Part shown: one piece after another, positions 7,866 to 15,240 of the stretch | Numbering within the stretch: position 1 is the first letter of the stretch | Layout: every line of letters begins with the position of its first letter | Assembly: GCF_002835735.1 (NCBI RefSeq) | Contig: NZ_PISD01000013.1 | Location: 124,001-188,000, forward strand | Source of the DNA: Cytobacillus horneckiae | GTDB lineage: Bacteria; Bacillota; Bacilli; Bacillales; Cytobacillaceae | Reading direction: 5' to 3' | DNA length: 64,000 nt | Program-made: the position numbers and the translations under genes | Notes under the pieces: model-generated | What the model saw: the letters and a program-made list of their open reading frames with translations, nothing else | The model's database searches: none | What the model was told of the DNA's origin: nothing

Positions 7866-8725
7866 AGCGTATTATACACTTTTATCATATCTGTTAGATT
7901 AAATTGCTCTGTATTTGGCCCGCCCTCCGCGCCTGCAGTTATTAGAATATATTCCTTGCCACCTATGTTTGCAAGGCTGGCCAAACATAATCCCGCCTGT
8001 TTCGTATAGCCTGTTTTTCCGCCAAGAATTTCGCCATTATTGATGATGGAGGAATCAAGCTTTTGAAACATGCTGCTCCAGATTGTCATTCCATCTGGAT
8101 GAAAGTTTGTTGGAAGTACAGTATATGATTGCGCTGTGAAAATGTCTTTAAACGTGTCATTCTGCAATGCATATAGAAGCAGAATTGCCATATCTGAGGC
8201 GCTGGAATAATGGTCTTTGTCGTGCAATCCAGTGACATTCATGAAATGGGTATTCTCTAAACCGAGCTGTTCAGCTTTCTTGTTCATCAGGCTTACAAAA
8301 TTGGCCTCAGACCCAGCAATATGGGAAGCTAGTCCAATTGATGCTTCAGCGCCAGATGGGAGCATGATGCCGTAGAGCAAATCAATTGCGCGAGTTTCCT
8401 CGCCAGGCAAAAAGCCAGCCATGCTTGCATTGGCTTCATATAATTCTGTAAACATTTCCTCTGTTAATAAAATCGGTTCTTGAGTTTGATTGATAAGCTC
8501 AATTGCAACAATCGCAGTCATAATCTTAGTTAAGGAAGCAGGGAAAATTCTTTCATCCGCTTCTTTTTCCAAATGAATATTTCCTGACAAATCCATTAAA
8601 ACTGCGTTTTGACTGTTTAATTCAATATCCGGACCGGCTTTAGGAGCAGAAGCAACGTGGGTATATAAATAGCCGCCGCCAAGCAGCAAAGCAAATAAAA
8701 ACATGATAAAAAATACCTTTTTCAT
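7862..8725 (-). CDS. D-alanyl-D-alanine carboxypeptidase (peptidase S11)
   Basis: This extracellular penicillin-binding-type enzyme trims the terminal D-Ala from peptidoglycan stem peptides. The first 27 residues form a signal peptide or membrane anchor (MKKVFFIMFLFALLLGG, ending VASA). Active-site motifs are SLTK (about residue 65), SGA in place of the usual SxN (about residue 124), and KTG (about residue 237). At 287 residues it is shorter than DacA/DacF and appears to lack the C-terminal beta domain and amphipathic anchor. It follows the VanRS-like pair on the same strand. Its ribosome binding site (AAGGAG at 8733-8738) is complementary to an upstream leader segment, which suggests translational control. 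Confidence 0.88.
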   Translation of the reverse strand: MKKVFFIMFLFALLLGGGYLYTHVASAPKAGPDIELNSQNAVLMDLSGNIHLEKEADERIFPASLTKIMTAIVAIELINQTQEPILLTEEMFTELYEANASMAGFLPGEETRAIDLLYGIMLPSGAEASIGLASHIAGSEANFVSLMNKKAEQLGLENTHFMNVTGLHDKDHYSSASDMAILLLYALQNDTFKDIFTAQSYTVLPTNFHPDGMTIWSSMFQKLDSSIINNGEILGGKTGYTKQAGLCLASLANIGGKEYILITAGAEGGPNTEQFNLTDMIKVYNTL

Positions 8726-9052
8726 AAAAACAACTCCTTAATAGAAATGCGGAGGTGGCTCGTACAGCCCCGACCAGCATAAGGCGGACAAGACTGGAGG
8801 TTGAACTATACCTCTAGTCTTGTTTGACTTATGACCTCGAGGGGCTAGCCACCGCAGCTGGACAAATAGAAATGCGGAGGTGGCTCGTTCCGCCCCGACT
8901 AGCATAAGGCGGACAAGAGTGGAGGTTGTACTATACCTCTAGTCTTGTTTGACTTATGACCTCGAGGGGCTAGCCACCGCAGCTGGACAAAATGCGGAGG
9001 TGGCTCGTTCCGCCTGTCTCTTTATTCAACCAAAAAAGTAGGAGTTGTTTTT
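8726..9052 (-). promoter_or_regulatory. Anti-Shine-Dalgarno / SD inverted pair flanking the leader of the carboxypeptidase gene
   Basis: The 13 bases AAAAACAACTCCT at 8726-8738 (plus strand) recur as their exact complement AGGAGTTGTTTTT at 9040-9052. In the minus-strand RNA the upstream copy (9052-9040) can pair with the 13 bases that contain the SD and the spacer right up to the ATG of the carboxypeptidase gene. The two arms enclose the palindromic repeat units. Confidence 0.55.
8741..9017. repeat. Two 125-bp palindromic units plus a partial third
   Basis: Unit 1 starts at 8741 and unit 2 at 8866; a third copy is cut off after about 27 bases (8991-9017). Each unit is an overall palindrome: TGCGGAGGTGGCT pairs with AGCCACCGCA, CATAAG with CTTATG, and CAAGACTGGAGGTT with the AACTATACCTCTAGTCTTG segment, so each could form a long stem. 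Units differ at only a few bases, so the duplication is recent. This fills the gap between the histidine kinase and the carboxypeptidase genes. Confidence 0.9.
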
Positions 9053-9072
9053 TAATTTCATATAAGGAATTT

Positions 9073-9089
9073 CTTAAGTTTCTCTTAAG
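9073..9089 (-). promoter_or_regulatory. Response-regulator box upstream of the carboxypeptidase
   Basis: CTTAAG occurs at 9073-9078 and again at 9084-9089, a spacing of exactly 11 bp, overlapping the 3' end of the kinase gene. The same hexamer with the same period occurs in the promoter of the response regulator gene. Direct repeats with 11-bp period are typical binding sites of OmpR/PhoP-type regulators. Confidence 0.55.
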
Positions 9090-10206
9090 ATGGAAGGGTG
9101 ACAGTAAATACGGTTGTGCCGTTTTCGCTTTCAGCTGTAATTTGACCATTGTGCGCCAGGACAATTTCCTTTGCAATCGCAAGTCCTAAGCCTGCACCGC
9201 CTGTATGTGATGACCTTGACTCATCCAACCGGTAAAATTTCTCAAAAATTGATTGTAATTTATGCGAAGGAATGGTTTTACCAAAGTTTGTGAATTCGAT
9301 CATTACATGGTCGTCAGTTTTCTTGATATTAATATCGATGGCGCTATCTTCATCACTGTACATAATCGCGTTTTTGAAAACATTATTAAATACTCTTGCA
9401 AGTTTGTCTGGATCGGCTTCAATCATTAAATGATCGTCAGCATGGATGGCAGCTCTGCTCCCTTTCTCAGCAAGTAAAGGGTAAAACTCATCTGCAATTT
9501 GCATCATCATAAGCGAAAGGTTAATTGGTGATTTTTCCAGTACGATTGTTTGCAAATTGAATCTTGTTATATCAAAAAACTCATTGATTAAATCTTCCAG
9601 CCTATTTGCTTTTTCCAAAGTAATCTTTGTATATTTTTCTCGTTGCTGCTGAGGCATGTCTGAAGCCTCATTTAATAAACTTAAGTAGCCAATTACAGAT
9701 GTAAGCGGGGTTTTTATATCATGGGCCAGATAGACGACTAAATCATTCTTGCGCTGCTCAGCTTCCTGTGCGTCCCTTGCTCTTTTTGCTAAACGGTCTT
9801 TCACTGTATTCAGGTTCTTTTCCATAAATTCAAGCTCCGGCGGGAGGTTGAATTCTGCTTGCTGTTCTTCGGCAAGCATATGGATCCCTTGATTCATTTG
9901 TTTAAAATAGAGTGTAAATCGAGAAAGCGTTATATAAAAGATAATGAGTAAAAGCAATATAAATCCAATTGCCAGCCATAGCGGCTTGTTGCGCTGAAAC
10001 AGGTTCATATAAGTCATTTGTGCAGCGTAAAAATCAACATCAAAAACATTTTGTATCAATTTGGTAAACCAATCAGCAAATGGCGCTTGGAGGATGCCAT
10101 CAATAAGGATATTATTGATTAATAAGCCAATCGCTGCAGCGATAAATAAAGTAATGATAATCTGAAGGATGATTGTTCTTTTAAGTTTTCTAAAGTCATT
10201 TTTCAA
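9085..10206 (-). CDS. VanS-like sensor histidine kinase
   Basis: The 373-residue membrane kinase phosphorylates the response regulator encoded just upstream. Two transmembrane helices (about 12-34 and 76-96) enclose a short outer loop of about 40 residues, which then leads into a HisKA domain with the phospho-acceptor in LAHDIKTPLTS (about residue 161) and an HATPase_c domain with FNNVFKNAIMYS (N box), GAGLGLAIAKE (G box) and an EKFYRLD F box. The small sensor loop is as in VanS and other antibiotic-peptide sensors. It overlaps the regulator gene by 11 bases. No vanHAX genes are present, so the signal is probably envelope stress rather than acquired vancomycin resistance. Confidence 0.88.
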   Translation of the reverse strand: MKNDFRKLKRTIILQIIITLFIAAAIGLLINNILIDGILQAPFADWFTKLIQNVFDVDFYAAQMTYMNLFQRNKPLWLAIGFILLLLIIFYITLSRFTLYFKQMNQGIHMLAEEQQAEFNLPPELEFMEKNLNTVKDRLAKRARDAQEAEQRKNDLVVYLAHDIKTPLTSVIGYLSLLNEASDMPQQQREKYTKITLEKANRLEDLINEFFDITRFNLQTIVLEKSPINLSLMMMQIADEFYPLLAEKGSRAAIHADDHLMIEADPDKLARVFNNVFKNAIMYSDEDSAIDINIKKTDDHVMIEFTNFGKTIPSHKLQSIFEKFYRLDESRSSHTGGAGLGLAIAKEIVLAHNGQITAESENGTTVFTVTLPS

Positions 10207-10891
10207 TCATATAACCTACTCCCCAAACCGTTTTAATATATTTTGGATGTTCCGCCGAATCGTTCATTTTATCACGGAGATGACGTATATGAACCATTAC
10301 AGTATTGTTGCTACTAAAATATTTCTCGCCCCATACCTCATGAAATAATTCCTCTGAACCAATGACACGGCCCCGATTTTTACTAAGAAACCAAAGGATG
10401 GAAAATTCGGTTGGAGTAAGCAGCAACGGCTTTTCATTTAACATGCATTGGCGGGTATTCCGATCAAGAATTAATCCTGAAAATGCAATAATATTCTCGT
10501 TTTGCTCTGAATCAGATCGATTATACTTTGTTGATCTTCGCAGCTGCGCTTTGACTCGGGCAATGAGCTCAAGCGGTCTGAAAGGCTTGGTTATATAATC
10601 ATCTGCTCCAAGTGTGAGCCCTGTAATTTTATCAATTTCTTCATCTTTAGCTGTGAGCATGATAACAGGGAAGTGGAGTGACTCGCGTATTTTGCGTAAT
10701 ATTGTAAAGCCATCGATTTCCGGCATCATCACATCAAGAATAGCTAAGTCTAGCTTTTCAGTTTCAATACAATTCAAAGCATCTGTTGGTGAATAAAATT
10801 TAAAAACTTGGAAATTTTCATTTTGCAAGTAGACCTCAATAAGATCAGCAATTTCTTTCTCATCATCTATAACTAAAATACGAGTGTTCAA
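10196..10891 (-). CDS. VanR-like OmpR-family response regulator
   Basis: The 231-residue protein has a receiver domain (residues 1-120) with the acidic pocket DDEKE near the start, the phospho-acceptor Asp in LAILDVMMPE (about residue 53) and the conserved Lys in DYITKPF. A winged-helix DNA-binding domain (about 135-230) with LLTPTEFSILWFLSKN and VWGVGYMIEK follows. It is the first gene of the two-component operon. Three CTTA[AT][GC] hexamers with 11-bp spacing lie upstream at 10952-10979, and two more precede the downstream carboxypeptidase, so it likely controls itself and that gene. Confidence 0.9.
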   Translation of the reverse strand: MNTRILVIDDEKEIADLIEVYLQNENFQVFKFYSPTDALNCIETEKLDLAILDVMMPEIDGFTILRKIRESLHFPVIMLTAKDEEIDKITGLTLGADDYITKPFRPLELIARVKAQLRRSTKYNRSDSEQNENIIAFSGLILDRNTRQCMLNEKPLLLTPTEFSILWFLSKNRGRVIGSEELFHEVWGEKYFSSNNTVMVHIRHLRDKMNDSAEHPKYIKTVWGVGYMIEK

Positions 10892-10951
10892 ACAAATCCC
10901 CCCAATATAATTAACCTTATTGTAAAATCAATTCACTTTTATAAGTTTTAT

Positions 10952-10979
10952 CTTATGAAAATCTTAACAAATCCTTAAG
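10952..10979 (-). promoter_or_regulatory. Triple 11-bp-spaced response-regulator box in the regulator promoter
   Basis: CTTATG (10952), CTTAAC (10963) and CTTAAG (10974) are spaced exactly 11 bp apart upstream of the response regulator start at 10891. The arrangement fits autoregulation by an OmpR-type dimer array. Confidence 0.55.
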
Positions 10980-11049
10980 AAAGAACAAAATCTGAAAGAA
11001 TTGACGTTCAGGCGTGTTTGAGTTTTTAAAAGTAGGGGAAAAAATAGTG

Positions 11050-11078
11050 TTGAAATAATCAATCAATTCAATTACTAT
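11050..11078 (+). promoter_or_regulatory. Promoter of the CheX-like gene
   Basis: TTGAAA (11050-11055), a 17-base spacer and TACTAT (11073-11078) form a plausible vegetative promoter about 60 bases before the start codon. Confidence 0.45.
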
Positions 11079-11137
11079 GACTATAGGCTTGAATATAAAG
11101 AACTATTAGATAGGACAATTTTATAGGGGGTGAAGAT

Positions 11138-11599
11138 TTGTCAATAGCTTCAGACGAAAGCTTTCACATGACAGAAGCTTTATTAAATGGAATGATCTCT
11201 GCGATCAGCCAGACAATTCCTTTAGAACATTCTATTAATAAAACGTCCCCAATCGGAGATTCAATCTTAATTGATTTTGGCGTATTTATTGGTTTTACTG
11301 GAGATGTGAAAGGGAAGCTCCTGTTTTCAGGCGATAACAGTCTGTTTGCCTATATAGGAAAAGCTTTATATGGAATGGAGCTTGAAGGAGAAATGTTGGT
11401 TTCTTTTAGCGGAGAACTGGGAAATATGCTTGCTGGTGGTTTTTCAACATCAATAGAGTCCGATAAGATTAACATAGATATAACTGCGCCAACGATTATG
11501 GAAGGTCATACGGCGATTACTGGATTTAAAGATGGAGTGAAAATCCCTGTCGAATTTCCTCATTCCAGGCATTTAGCTGTTTTTTTGCTATTAGACTAA
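11138..11599 (+). CDS. CheX/CheC-like phosphatase-fold protein
   Basis: The 153-residue protein has the CheX-like fold: an alternating pattern of strands and helices with a single ELGNML helix (ExxN, about residues 93-98), the catalytic pair that CheC/CheX/FliY use to dephosphorylate CheY. Only one ExxN is present, as in CheX. The N-terminal helix FHMTEALLNGMISAI is also typical. TTG at 11138 is the start, with AGGGGGTGA about eight bases upstream. No chemotaxis genes are nearby, so it may act on another response regulator. It ends at a bidirectional terminator. Confidence 0.7.
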   Translation: MSIASDESFHMTEALLNGMISAISQTIPLEHSINKTSPIGDSILIDFGVFIGFTGDVKGKLLFSGDNSLFAYIGKALYGMELEGEMLVSFSGELGNMLAGGFSTSIESDKINIDITAPTIMEGHTAITGFKDGVKIPVEFPHSRHLAVFLLLD

Positions 11600-11637
11600 A
11601 AAAAATCTCATCTGTTATCAGATAAGATTTTTTTATT
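11599..11637. terminator. Bidirectional terminator between convergent genes
   Basis: AAAAAAAATCT and AGATTTTTTT flank an inner ATCT/AGAT stem; the run of A on one side and T on the other serves both the CheX-like gene and the convergent small membrane protein. Confidence 0.75.
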
Positions 11638-11983
11638 TCTCATATTTTAAATACTCATATTCATCTAAGGCAACCATTTCAATTACCTTATTATTGTTAT
11701 CTCGATATACTTCATATTGTCTGTATGTTTCGATTATCTCATTGTCCTCCACTTGAGTATCTACTAATTTAAGCTCCAAACTTGGGATAATGCCATCTAA
11801 AGGGTCTTCATCAGCTACCGGCTGATCCACTTCTTCTGCTTCTTTCACATCATTCACGACCGGAATCATTTGATATAGGTTGTCATGCTCATTTTCATGA
11901 CTGAGAAAAGAATTCGGCGATTCACTATATGCAACAAAGCCTATAATGATGAGCAATCCAATAATAGAAACAGCTTTATTCAA
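11633..11983 (-). CDS. Small membrane-anchored protein of unknown function
   Basis: The likely product is 116 residues and starts at TTG 11983, with AAGGGGAAG about seven bases upstream. A longer frame reaches back to 12172 but would run through the terminator of the neighbouring lactonase gene, so it is rejected. There is one N-terminal hydrophobic helix (residues 3-20, AVSIIGLLIIIGFVAYS), followed by an acidic outer or periplasm-like domain (DVKEAEEVDQPVADED) and a C-terminal part with YRQYEVYRDNNNK that could be beta-stranded. I recognise no family. It is transcribed alone. Confidence 0.6.
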   Translation of the reverse strand: MNKAVSIIGLLIIIGFVAYSESPNSFLSHENEHDNLYQMIPVVNDVKEAEEVDQPVADEDPLDGIIPSLELKLVDTQVEDNEIIETYRQYEVYRDNNNKVIEMVALDEYEYLKYEK

Positions 11984-12097
11984 TAATATCTTCCCCTTCT
12001 CTGTTATCCTCAGTCTATGTATATGCATGTCCAAGGGAGGTAGAACAGAGATTTTTTCTTCGAGTGTTGTAAAAGGAGATGATTGTGATACCACAAA

Positions 12098-12131
12098 CAA
12101 AAAAGCAGAAAAGGAGGCTCCTTTCCTGCTA
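12098..12131 (-). terminator. Terminator of the lactonase gene
   Basis: AGCAG-AAAAGGAG pairs with CTCCTTT-CTGCT. On the minus strand a run of six T follows. It lies about 15 bases after the lactonase stop. Confidence 0.8.
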
Positions 12132-12144
12132 TAAATAAAAATAA

Positions 12145-13191
12145 TTAGAGTAGATTTAAGAATTTTACACAAACCGGGTTGGGTACTTTAACATCTTTTT
12201 GGATTACAGACAATTTACCAGTCTCACAATTTCGGCGATATAAAGTAAGCGAACTTGAGTTTTGATTGGATGCCACAAGATAGTTTTCTGATGGATCCAA
12301 AACAAAATCACGAGGCCAATTGCCATAGGTTGATGTATGCTCAATAAATGAGAGAAGCCCTGTTTGCTGGTCTACTGCAAATACTGCAATGCTGTCATGT
12401 CCTCGGTTGCCAGCATAAATAAAACGGCCATCACTAGATATATGAATCGCACTTCCCTGGTTATTTTTACTGAAATCCGCAGGGATGCTGGAGATAGCTT
12501 GTATTTGTGTAAAGCGGCCATTGTCTTTGTCATATTTCAATGAAATCACTTCTGAGCTCAATTCTGTCATCACATACGCCCATTGACCATTCGGATGGAA
12601 TACAAGATGACGTGGTCCGCTGCCAGGTGCTGTATTCAAAACAGATTTCTCAATAAGCTGATTGTGTATTAACTCATAAACAATGATTTGGTCGATTCCT
12701 AAATCAACTGCAATAGTATATTTCTCATCCGGGGTAAAGCCAGCATAATGCGTATGAGGCTTCTCTTGACGGGTGTGTGGACCTGAACCATGGTGTTCAA
12801 CAGTTGATAAAGCTGGTTCTACTATGCCACCCTTTGATGAATAGTAGTCGATCGTTCCTTTATGGTAATTGGCGCTTAAAACACTTTCTGCACGATCATC
12901 TAGACTAACATGACATGGAGGTGATCCAGCAGATAATTGTGTGCTTATTGCGTGAAGCTCACCTGAATTTTCATTGATTTTATAGGAAGCAATCCCTCCG
13001 TCTTCTCCCTTTTTTATTACAGAATAAAGAAATTGATTGTCTGCACTAATTGTTATATATGTAGGGTTTTCAAGTGCAGCGGCAACTTTAACATCTGTGA
13101 TTTCATTGGCAGCCAGCTGAAATGAGTAAATACCTTCACTGTCTCCATTTGTATATGTACCAACATACCCAATAAGTTTTTTTTCCTTCAT
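12145..13191 (-). CDS. pgl: Lactonase family beta-propeller protein (6-phosphogluconolactonase-like)
   Basis: The 348-residue protein is a seven-bladed propeller of the YkgB/Pgl type, which opens 6-phosphogluconolactone in the pentose phosphate pathway. Repeated blade motifs are visible (YVGTYT at the N terminus, GPRHLVFHPNG, IHISSDGRFIYAGNRGHDS, WPRDFVLDPSENYLVASNQ). The start is the ATG at 13191 with AGGCTATTG upstream. The family also contains enzymes acting on other lactones, so the substrate is inferred from length and motif pattern. Confidence 0.85.
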   Translation of the reverse strand: MKEKKLIGYVGTYTNGDSEGIYSFQLAANEITDVKVAAALENPTYITISADNQFLYSVIKKGEDGGIASYKINENSGELHAISTQLSAGSPPCHVSLDDRAESVLSANYHKGTIDYYSSKGGIVEPALSTVEHHGSGPHTRQEKPHTHYAGFTPDEKYTIAVDLGIDQIIVYELIHNQLIEKSVLNTAPGSGPRHLVFHPNGQWAYVMTELSSEVISLKYDKDNGRFTQIQAISSIPADFSKNNQGSAIHISSDGRFIYAGNRGHDSIAVFAVDQQTGLLSFIEHTSTYGNWPRDFVLDPSENYLVASNQNSSSLTLYRRNCETGKLSVIQKDVKVPNPVCVKFLNLL

Positions 13192-13360
13192 TCAATAGCC
13201 TCCAAAAAAAGTATGATCTTCTCTGTTTACTCTATCATATTTAATAACGACTAAGAAAATCGTTTATCAGTATTTCGAATTTTTAGATAAAATCTAATTG
13301 CTTTTGCACAATAAAGAGTGTTATGCTTTTACATAATATTTTACAGAAAGGAAGGTTCAA

Positions 13361-13876
13361 ATGTCGCTTGAAAGTGTGAAGGCTCATTTGAAAAAATATG
13401 AGCGTGATCAAGATATACTAGAGTTTGATACGACCAGTGCGACTGTCGACCAAGCCGCTGAAGCAATTGGTGTTAGCCCTGCCAAAATTGCAAAAACATT
13501 ATCTTTCAGAGGTGAAGGAGAATTAGGAATCTTAATTGTCGCAGCTGGTGATGCAAGAATAGATAATAAGAAATTCCGGGAAACCTTTGGAATGAAGGCA
13601 AGGATGCTTTCTGCGGAAGAAGTGACTGAACAAACGGGTCATGTCGTTGGAGGAGTATGTCCTTTTGGATTGGCAAAGGATTTGGACGTATATATGGATG
13701 TATCTTTAAAAAGATTTGAATTGGTATATCCTGCATGTGGAAGTAGAAATTCAGCTATCGAGCTAACTTGTGAGGAGCTCTACCAATATGCAAACGCAAA
13801 AAATTGGATTGACGTGACAAAGGACTGGCAAGGTGAATTAAAGGCTGAAACCGCTGCTGCTAAAGAGAAATTATAA
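13361..13876 (+). CDS. YbaK/EbsC-type aminoacyl-tRNA deacylase
   Basis: The 171-residue protein is a free-standing YbaK/ProX-like editing domain that would hydrolyse mischarged tRNA (Cys- or Ala-tRNA(Pro) in characterised members). The conserved Lys in AKIAKTLSFR (about residue 45) and the GGVCPFGL turn (about 94-101) are in place, as is the VYPACGSRNSAIEL segment near the C-terminal end. GAAAGGAAGG precedes the ATG at 13361. Monocistronic. Confidence 0.85.
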   Translation: MSLESVKAHLKKYERDQDILEFDTTSATVDQAAEAIGVSPAKIAKTLSFRGEGELGILIVAAGDARIDNKKFRETFGMKARMLSAEEVTEQTGHVVGGVCPFGLAKDLDVYMDVSLKRFELVYPACGSRNSAIELTCEELYQYANAKNWIDVTKDWQGELKAETAAAKEKL

Positions 13877-13880
13877 TTAA

Positions 13881-13917
13881 GGTGAGTCTATGCCGGATTC
13901 GCCTTTTGTCTTTTTAG
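13881..13917 (+). terminator. Probable terminator of the deacylase gene
   Basis: GGTGA-TC and GA-TCGCC form an imperfect stem followed by TTTTGTCTTTTT shortly after the stop. Confidence 0.5.
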
Positions 13918-14078
13918 CATAAAAAAACATGAAATATCATTGATTTATTTGTCACATCTGTATGATACTATAGTACTATTATGGTGATGTGGAAGCAGAA
14001 CAATAAATAAAGAGTTATTTCCTCATCATTTATTTAATAGTAAAATAAAGTTGGATGTGTACAAAGGGGTTGCATTTT

Positions 14079-15239
14079 ATGGGAGCTGTCATCACAGGGA
14101 TGGGTATAATTGGCCCTGGTCTAACATCGATAGAAAGCTATACAAATATATTAAAAGCAGGAAGTTCTGTCTTAAAAAAAGAAAAGTTTAAAGACAAATA
14201 TATTCATACCGGCAGGGTTTGTTCAGAAGATATATTTTTTCCCTTTGCTAAAGGAAAAAAATATCCTAAGGTTGCACAAATGTTGCTTCATGCTTCTGAA
14301 ATGGCAGTAAACATGGCAGGAGTTTCTCCGAGAGACTATAAAACCGCTGTCATTGTCGGTTCATCAGGCGGTGGAATTACAGAAGTCTTTAAAAATACAA
14401 AGGATATGGAACAGAATAATAGATTAGGACCATACGCAATTGGCAATATGAACGCAAATACACTTTCCAGCGCCTTAAATGCATTTTACAAGCTGGATGG
14501 ACAATCGTTTGCATTATCCAATAGCTGTACTTCTAGTTTAGATGCGCTTCATCTAGCTAAAATCCTTATAAAATCCAAAGAAGTAGATATTTGCATTGTA
14601 GGTGGAGCAGATTCTACAGTGAATGAGCTTGTGCTTTCAGGCTTTATACCATTGAGGGTATTGCAGACAGAAGAGGCATTCACTGGGCCATTTTCAAAGG
14701 GAACTGGGTTTGCTATGTCTGAGGGTGCAGGCATATTGATTGTAGAAGATGAGGAAGTGGCATTAAAGAGAAATGCTCAAATACTAGGGTGGGTAGAACA
14801 AACAAGCATGTCTCAAGATGCACGCTCACCCTATCTTTCGGACTCTGCTGGCGGAGCAATGCTAAGAGCTGTGGAGTCATGTGTAGGTCAGAAGAAACCA
14901 ACCTATATTAATAGTCAGGCATTAGGTATTAAGGAAAATGATGATATTGAGTCTGTCGTATATGAAAGGCTATTTGCAAAGAAAGGTATCCCTATTACTT
15001 CTATAAAAGGAATGGTAGGTCATGCAATGGGTGCATCAGGCATGTTCCAGGTGATCTCAGCCCTAATAAGCATGAAAGAACAATTTATTCCGCCCACTCT
15101 TTATGCTAATCGTGCCGAATATCCTAATCTGCCTATAGTAGAGAAGACTATCAATACGCCGATAGAAAGTGTATTAATCACTTCACATGGGTATGGAGGA
15201 AATAACGGTTGCGCTCTTCTTTCAAGTGGAGGGATATAA
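14079..15239 (+). CDS. Beta-ketoacyl-ACP synthase (KAS II/FabF-like)
   Basis: The 386-residue thiolase-fold enzyme would condense an acyl group with malonyl-ACP. The catalytic triad is visible: Cys in ALSNSCTSSLDALHL (about residue 150), His in KGMVGHAMGASG (about 317) and His in SHGYGGNNGCALL (about 368). The ATG at 14079 has AAAGGGG at good distance; an upstream GTG adds eight unrelated residues. It is not in a fab operon, no acyl carrier protein or other synthase lies nearby, and sequence around the motifs departs from housekeeping FabF. It is coupled to the next gene, a sensor kinase, which starts one base after its stop. Its acyl substrate is unknown. Confidence 0.82.
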   Translation: MGAVITGMGIIGPGLTSIESYTNILKAGSSVLKKEKFKDKYIHTGRVCSEDIFFPFAKGKKYPKVAQMLLHASEMAVNMAGVSPRDYKTAVIVGSSGGGITEVFKNTKDMEQNNRLGPYAIGNMNANTLSSALNAFYKLDGQSFALSNSCTSSLDALHLAKILIKSKEVDICIVGGADSTVNELVLSGFIPLRVLQTEEAFTGPFSKGTGFAMSEGAGILIVEDEEVALKRNAQILGWVEQTSMSQDARSPYLSDSAGGAMLRAVESCVGQKKPTYINSQALGIKENDDIESVVYERLFAKKGIPITSIKGMVGHAMGASGMFQVISALISMKEQFIPPTLYANRAEYPNLPIVEKTINTPIESVLITSHGYGGNNGCALLSSGGI

Positions 15240-15240
15240 A

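Noticed and set aside
7862-10891. Vancomycin resistance cluster
   Set aside because: The two-component genes are VanRS-like, but no vanH, vanA/B ligase or vanX is present; the carboxypeptidase is of the S11 penicillin-binding type rather than VanY.
11984-12172. Longer start of the small membrane protein gene
   Set aside because: The extension runs through the lactonase terminator and contains no binding site at its ATG-like starts; TTG 11983 has AAGGGGAAG.
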